NCBI GenBank assembly: GCA_002314855.1
Contig: DCHQ01000069.1
Coordinates: forward strand, 19,711-67,333
Origin: Lachnospiraceae bacterium UBA1748
GTDB lineage: Bacteria; Bacillota; Clostridia; Lachnospirales; Lachnospiraceae
DNA: 47,623 bases
Reading direction: 5' to 3'
Under the pieces are notes generated by a model. That model was not told the origin of the DNA. It searched no databases and saw only the letters and a program-made list of their open reading frames with translations. The position numbers and the translations under genes were made by a program. Positions 44,055 through 47,623 of the stretch are shown one piece after another (position 1 is the stretch's first letter; each line of letters starts with the position of its first letter).

Positions 44055-44966
44055 ATGTTAGATATATGTTTACTTGGAACTGGCGGTATGATGCCACTTC
44101 CATATCGCTGGCTAACAGCATTGATGGCCAGGTATAATGGCAAAAGCATATTGATTGATTGTGGTGAGGGAACTCAGATAGCAATGAAGGAAAAGGGCTG
44201 GAGCCCTAAACCCATAGATGTTATTTGTTTTACACATTTTCACGCAGATCATATTAGTGGACTTCCAGGAATGCTCCTTACAATGGGTAATGCAGAGCGT
44301 ACAGAACCATTAACAATTATTGGACCTAAGGGTGTGGGCCGTGTTGTTTCAGCACTTAGAACCATAGCGCCTGAACTTCCATTTGAAGTTAACTGTATTG
44401 AAATAGAAGGAAACACACAGTCATTTGAATTTGATGGACTTCGTTTAACAGCATTTAAGGTTAATCATAACGTTATATGTTATGGCTATACACTTGAGGT
44501 TGATAGATTAGGTAAGTTTGATGCAGGTAAAGCAAAGGAACTAGGTATTCCTATTAGTTTCTGGAACAAGCTTCAGCATGGTGAAACTGTATCGGATAAC
44601 TCCGGTAATACATATACACCAGAAATGGTTATGGGGCCTGCAAGAAAGGGCCTGAAAGTTACCTATGTTACGGACACAAGACCTACAGACAGTATTGTTG
44701 TTAATGGTCAGGCTTCTGATTTATTTATATGTGAAGGTATGTATGGCGATGATGATATGGATGAAAAAGCCAGAGCTCATAAGCATATGACCTTCTACGA
44801 GGCAGCAGAGTTAGCAAAGAAGGCTGAGGTTAAAGAGATGTGGCTTACTCATTACAGCCCATCATTAGTTAAACCAGAGCCTTATATGAATAAGGTTAAA
44901 AAGATATTTGAAAATAGCTTTCCTGGCAAGGATGGCAAAAGCGTTGATTTATTGTTTGAAGACTAA
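44055..44966 (+). CDS. rnz: Ribonuclease Z-type metallo-beta-lactamase-fold nuclease
   Basis: The 303-residue protein has the RNase Z signature: LGTGGMMPLPYRW start, metal motif THFHADH (H61, H63, D65, H66), VNHNVICYGY, VTDTRPT, HKHMTFYEAAELAKKA and WLTHYSPS. RNase Z trims the 3' end of tRNA precursors. The N-terminal MPLPYR replaces the usual TPxxxR, as in a subset of clostridial forms. A tRNA maturation role fits the t6A genes around it. It lies 14 nt after rimI. Confidence 0.9.
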   Translation: MLDICLLGTGGMMPLPYRWLTALMARYNGKSILIDCGEGTQIAMKEKGWSPKPIDVICFTHFHADHISGLPGMLLTMGNAERTEPLTIIGPKGVGRVVSALRTIAPELPFEVNCIEIEGNTQSFEFDGLRLTAFKVNHNVICYGYTLEVDRLGKFDAGKAKELGIPISFWNKLQHGETVSDNSGNTYTPEMVMGPARKGLKVTYVTDTRPTDSIVVNGQASDLFICEGMYGDDDMDEKARAHKHMTFYEAAELAKKAEVKEMWLTHYSPSLVKPEPYMNKVKKIFENSFPGKDGKSVDLLFED

Positions 44967-45014
44967 AAAGATTAAGACAGAATTGTTTTATCAGGGACGG
45001 ATAGGAGATCAGGG

Positions 45015-45599
45015 ATGGATCGTGGCAGAATAATAAAAGCCACCATATTGATATCGATGATGATAGCACTCATTATTGGGTACTATTCTTATTTGTCGTC
45101 CCGTAATGACAGGATTAATTCACAGCAGGCAGCTGAGCAACAGGCTCTTCAGATGACTGATACACAGGAACTGATTGCTAGAAGTGCCTACAAGGAATAT
45201 CCTACAACGCCTACGCAGGTGGTAAAGTATTATAACGAGATAACATCATGTTTTTATAATGATACATATTCAGATGAAGAGCTTGAGAAGCTTGCGGAGC
45301 TATGCAAGAATCTTTATGATATGGAACTTGTGGCCAATCAAGCCGATTACCTTGAAAAACTGAGGGAAGATATAAAGGTTTTCAAATCAGGCAATATTAC
45401 CATTTATGATAGTACAGTTACTCCTGCAACAGATGTAGTCTATTTTGAGCATGAAGGGTATGAATGTGCGAAGCTAAACTGCGTATATACGCTGAAGTCA
45501 GGTACCAACTATCAGACAACAGTAGAGGTATATATTCTTAGAAAAGACGTAGAGGGTCATTGGAAGATATTTGGCTTTGCGTTAGATGAAAAAGGATAA
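45015..45599 (+). CDS. Single-pass membrane-anchored protein of unknown function
   Basis: The 194-residue protein has an N-terminal membrane helix (about 8-27) and no Cys lipobox, then a Gln-rich linker and an extracellular domain (55-194). The end, VEVYILRKDVEGHWKIFGFALDEKG, resembles small NTF2-like or DUF4878-like extracellular domains in outline only. I do not recognise the family. It sits inside the t6A operon between rnz and tsaD, 16 nt before tsaD, with SD AGGAG. Confidence 0.75.
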   Translation: MDRGRIIKATILISMMIALIIGYYSYLSSRNDRINSQQAAEQQALQMTDTQELIARSAYKEYPTTPTQVVKYYNEITSCFYNDTYSDEELEKLAELCKNLYDMELVANQADYLEKLREDIKVFKSGNITIYDSTVTPATDVVYFEHEGYECAKLNCVYTLKSGTNYQTTVEVYILRKDVEGHWKIFGFALDEKG

Positions 45600-45615
45600 T
45601 TATTAGGTTTTTTAT

Positions 45616-46638
45616 ATGGAAGATGTATTAATTTTATCAATAGAAAGTTCGTGTGATGAAACAGCAGCTGCGGTTATAAAGAATGGCAGGGAGGTTCTTG
45701 CTAACGTTATACATTCGCAGATAGATCTTCATACTTTATATGGAGGTGTTGTTCCAGAGATAGCATCGAGACAGCATATTGAAAAAGTAAATCAGGTGAT
45801 TAATAAGGCTCTTGACGAGGCGGGTGTGACTCTTGATGATATTACTGCAATAGCAGTAACTTACGGTCCAGGACTTGTAGGAGCTCTTCTTGTTGGTGTA
45901 TCAGCTGCTAAAGCTATCGCATTTGCGACGGGGAAACCACTCATAGGTGTGCACCATATAGAAGGACATATCTGTGCCAATTTCATAGAAAATAAGGAGC
46001 TTGAACCACCATTTCACTGTCTGGTTGTTTCAGGTGGACATACTCATCTTGTACATGTTAAGGATTATGGAGTGTATGAGATACTTGGTCGTACACGAGA
46101 TGATGCAGCTGGTGAGGCATTTGATAAGGTAGCAAGAGCAATAGGACTTGGATATCCAGGAGGCCCTAAGGTTGATAAGCTTTCTAATGAAGGAAATCCG
46201 GATGCCATAGTATTTCCAAGAGCCAAGATGGCTGATAATGTATACGATTTTTCATTTAGTGGACTTAAGTCTGCGGTATTGAATTATATTAATAGTATGG
46301 AAATGAAGGGCGAAGAGATTAATAGAGCAGATGTAGCAGCTTCATTCCAAAAAGCAGTAACAGATGTTTTGGTAGAGCATTCAATTGACGCAATGCGAGA
46401 GGTGGGCTCTAAGAGGTTAGCAATTGCGGGAGGCGTTGCATCTAACCAGCATCTTCGTGCAGCAATGATAGAAGCATGTGGCAAGGAAGGAATAGAGTTC
46501 TTCTATCCATCTCCAATATATTGTACAGATAATGCTGCCATGATAGGTGTAGCAGGATATTATGAATATATAAGAGGAACAAGACATGGCTATGATTTGA
46601 ATGCTATGCCTAACCTTAAACTAGGAGAAAGAATATAG
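45616..46638 (+). CDS. tsaD: tRNA N6-threonylcarbamoyltransferase TsaD
   Basis: TsaD transfers the threonylcarbamoyl group to tRNA A37. The 340-residue protein has ILSIESSCDETAAAV, the metal-binding HIEGH (H114, H118), VSGGHTHLV, the GEAFDKVAR segment, FSFSGLKSAV and the late DNAAMIGVAG. It overlaps ispD by one base. Confidence 0.97.
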   Translation: MEDVLILSIESSCDETAAAVIKNGREVLANVIHSQIDLHTLYGGVVPEIASRQHIEKVNQVINKALDEAGVTLDDITAIAVTYGPGLVGALLVGVSAAKAIAFATGKPLIGVHHIEGHICANFIENKELEPPFHCLVVSGGHTHLVHVKDYGVYEILGRTRDDAAGEAFDKVARAIGLGYPGGPKVDKLSNEGNPDAIVFPRAKMADNVYDFSFSGLKSAVLNYINSMEMKGEEINRADVAASFQKAVTDVLVEHSIDAMREVGSKRLAIAGGVASNQHLRAAMIEACGKEGIEFFYPSPIYCTDNAAMIGVAGYYEYIRGTRHGYDLNAMPNLKLGERI

Positions 46639-47357
46639 TGAAAACTACTGCAATTGTACTCTCTGCGGGCAGAGGGACTAGAATGAACAGTGATGTGGCA
46701 AAACAGTATCTTCCATTAAAGGGAAGACCTGTTTTGTTTTATTGTATGGACATTTTTCAAAAAAGTTTTATTGATGAGATAATACTGGTATGTGCCAAGG
46801 AAGATATAGAGTACTGTAAAGAAGAGATAGTTGATAAGTATGGATTTTCTAAAGTGTCCCAAATAGTACCAGGCGGAAAAGAAAGATATAATTCGGTTTT
46901 TAATGGATTATGTGCTATTAGTGATGTGTCAAGAAAAGCTTCGGAAGAAAGCTATGTATTTATTCATGATGGCGCTAGACCATTTGTGGATATGGATATG
47001 CTTGAGAGAGTTCTTGATGAAGTGAAGGTTCATAAAGCATGTATTACAGGTGTGCCAGTGAAAGATACTATAAAAGTGTCAGATGCTGACGGCTTTGTTT
47101 GTGATACTCCTAACAGATCATCGCTGTATCAGGTTCAGACTCCACAGGTGTTTGAATATAAGCTTATTAAGGACGCATATAAGGAAGTATTAGATAAAGA
47201 GCAGGAACTTCGTGAGAAAGGCGTATCAATCACTGATGATGCCATGATAGTTGAAGCGGTGTCAGATATAAAAGTCAAAATAGTAGAGGGAAGTTATAGG
47301 AATATTAAGATAACCACTCCAGAAGATATGATAGTAGCTGCGTCTTTCATAGGATAG
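46638..47357 (+). CDS. ispD: 2-C-methyl-D-erythritol 4-phosphate cytidylyltransferase
   Basis: IspD makes CDP-methylerythritol in the MEP route to isoprenoids. The 239-residue protein has the nucleotide-site motif VLSAGRGTRMNSDVAKQY, VPGGKERYNSVFNGL, HDGARPFVD, VPVKDTIK and the QTPQVF/ITDDA motifs. It starts with GTG overlapping the TAG of tsaD, with AGGAGA at 46624. A terminator follows at 47437. Confidence 0.95.
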   Translation: MKTTAIVLSAGRGTRMNSDVAKQYLPLKGRPVLFYCMDIFQKSFIDEIILVCAKEDIEYCKEEIVDKYGFSKVSQIVPGGKERYNSVFNGLCAISDVSRKASEESYVFIHDGARPFVDMDMLERVLDEVKVHKACITGVPVKDTIKVSDADGFVCDTPNRSSLYQVQTPQVFEYKLIKDAYKEVLDKEQELREKGVSITDDAMIVEAVSDIKVKIVEGSYRNIKITTPEDMIVAASFIG

Positions 47358-47436
47358 ATATCAAAAGTATCAACGTTTTTAAAGAAATATTTAATAATAA
47401 CTGGTATTATTAATAAAAAATATTGTTATGTGAACT

Positions 47437-47475
47437 ACTCGAAAGCCTTATAAATAAAAGGTTTTCGAGTTTTTT
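47437..47475 (+). terminator. Intrinsic terminator after ispD
   Basis: Bases 47437-47449 pair with 47458-47470 (13 bp, one G-T pair) with an AT-rich loop, followed by six Ts. Confidence 0.88.
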
Positions 47476-47506
47476 GAAAAAAAAGAAAAAAAATTAAAAA
47501 TAGTTG

Positions 47507-47535
47507 TTGACACATTAAAATCGTTTTGCTATTAT
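47507..47535 (+). promoter_or_regulatory. tRNA-Ser promoter
   Basis: TTGACA at 47507-47512, 17 nt, TATTAT at 47530-47535. The predicted start is about 47542. A GC-rich hairpin, CGCCG (47544-47548) with CGGCG (47561-47565), lies in the 34-nt leader before the tRNA and may guide 5' processing. Confidence 0.75.
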
Positions 47536-47575
47536 AACACTTGCGCCGGTCAAAAGCGGTCGGCGTAAAACAAAC

Positions 47576-47623
47576 GGAGAGGTATCGAAGTGGTCATAAC
47601 GAGGCGGTCTTGAAAACCGTTTG
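47576..47623 (+). tRNA. tRNA-Ser(UGA), 3' end beyond the window
   Basis: The 5' half of a tRNA is visible: acceptor strand GGAGAGG, T8-A9, a D-arm (TCG...CGA) with GTGGTC, and an anticodon arm in which GCGGT and ACCGT flank the loop CTTGAAA. The anticodon TGA reads UCA, serine. The start of the long variable arm (TTG) is cut by the window edge, as is the T-arm. Confidence 0.92.

Noticed and set aside
1..47623. CRISPR arrays, insertion sequences, prophage or integron features
   Set aside because: No regularly spaced repeats, transposase or integrase motifs, or att-like duplications were seen on reading the window.

Overview
The window looks like a chromosomal segment of a low-GC, Gram-positive anaerobe of the Lachnospiraceae, most like Butyrivibrio or a close relative. 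This is an inference from four things: low-GC Firmicute-type gene content and promoters, DAP synthesis through DapL, a ptb-buk butyrate module, and a GH120 beta-xylosidase typical of plant-fibre fermenters. I see no phage, insertion sequence, CRISPR array or other mobile element. Nearly all genes are intact housekeeping or metabolic genes.

Layout. (1) Positions 1-16991 form a plus-strand nitrogen-assimilation block: gltB (5' end cut by the window), gltD, dapF, dapL, then asnB, purF, pyrG, carA, carB. Five of these nine genes encode glutamine-dependent amidotransferase enzymes or subunits, so the block gathers the main users of glutamine amide nitrogen. A consensus promoter followed at once by a strong intrinsic terminator lies between dapL and asnB. 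(2) 17132-19126 encodes a cytoplasmic GH120 beta-xylosidase. (3) 19134-22204 is a thiamin-salvage operon, thiE-thiD-thiW-thiM, behind a TPP riboswitch with its own terminator. (4) 22286-24094 holds a small Cys-rich membrane peptide, an orphan FakA-type C-terminal domain and argG. (5) 24188-29362 is on the minus strand: a response regulator and sensor kinase, then a degenerate G3E (CobW-like) GTPase paired with a Lon-like AAA+ ATPase that has no protease domain. (6) 29535-30332 encodes a small soluble chemoreceptor-like protein. (7) 30485-32519 is ptb-buk, the terminal steps of butyrate formation. (8) 32678-36397 is secA-prfB. (9) 36460-38056 is a minus-strand operon of two membrane proteins and a Cys/HExxH protein. 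(10) 38190-40556 is tex, and 40634-41719 (minus) is a membrane-anchored GH25 lysozyme. (11) 41920-47357 is a tightly packed operon of a YcxB-like protein, tsaE, tsaB, rimI, rnz, an anchored unknown protein, tsaD and ispD, which mostly serves tRNA maturation and t6A modification. (12) The window ends inside a tRNA-Ser(UGA) gene with its own promoter.

The least ordinary items are the G3E/AAA+ pair with altered nucleotide-binding motifs, two promoter-plus-immediate-terminator leaders (before asnB and before the t6A operon), hairpins that cover the ribosome binding sites of the kinase and the G3E protein, a 20-bp identical -10 region shared by secA and the lysozyme gene, and the amidotransferase cluster itself. 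All regulatory claims come from reading the sequence by eye; no folding or database search was run.
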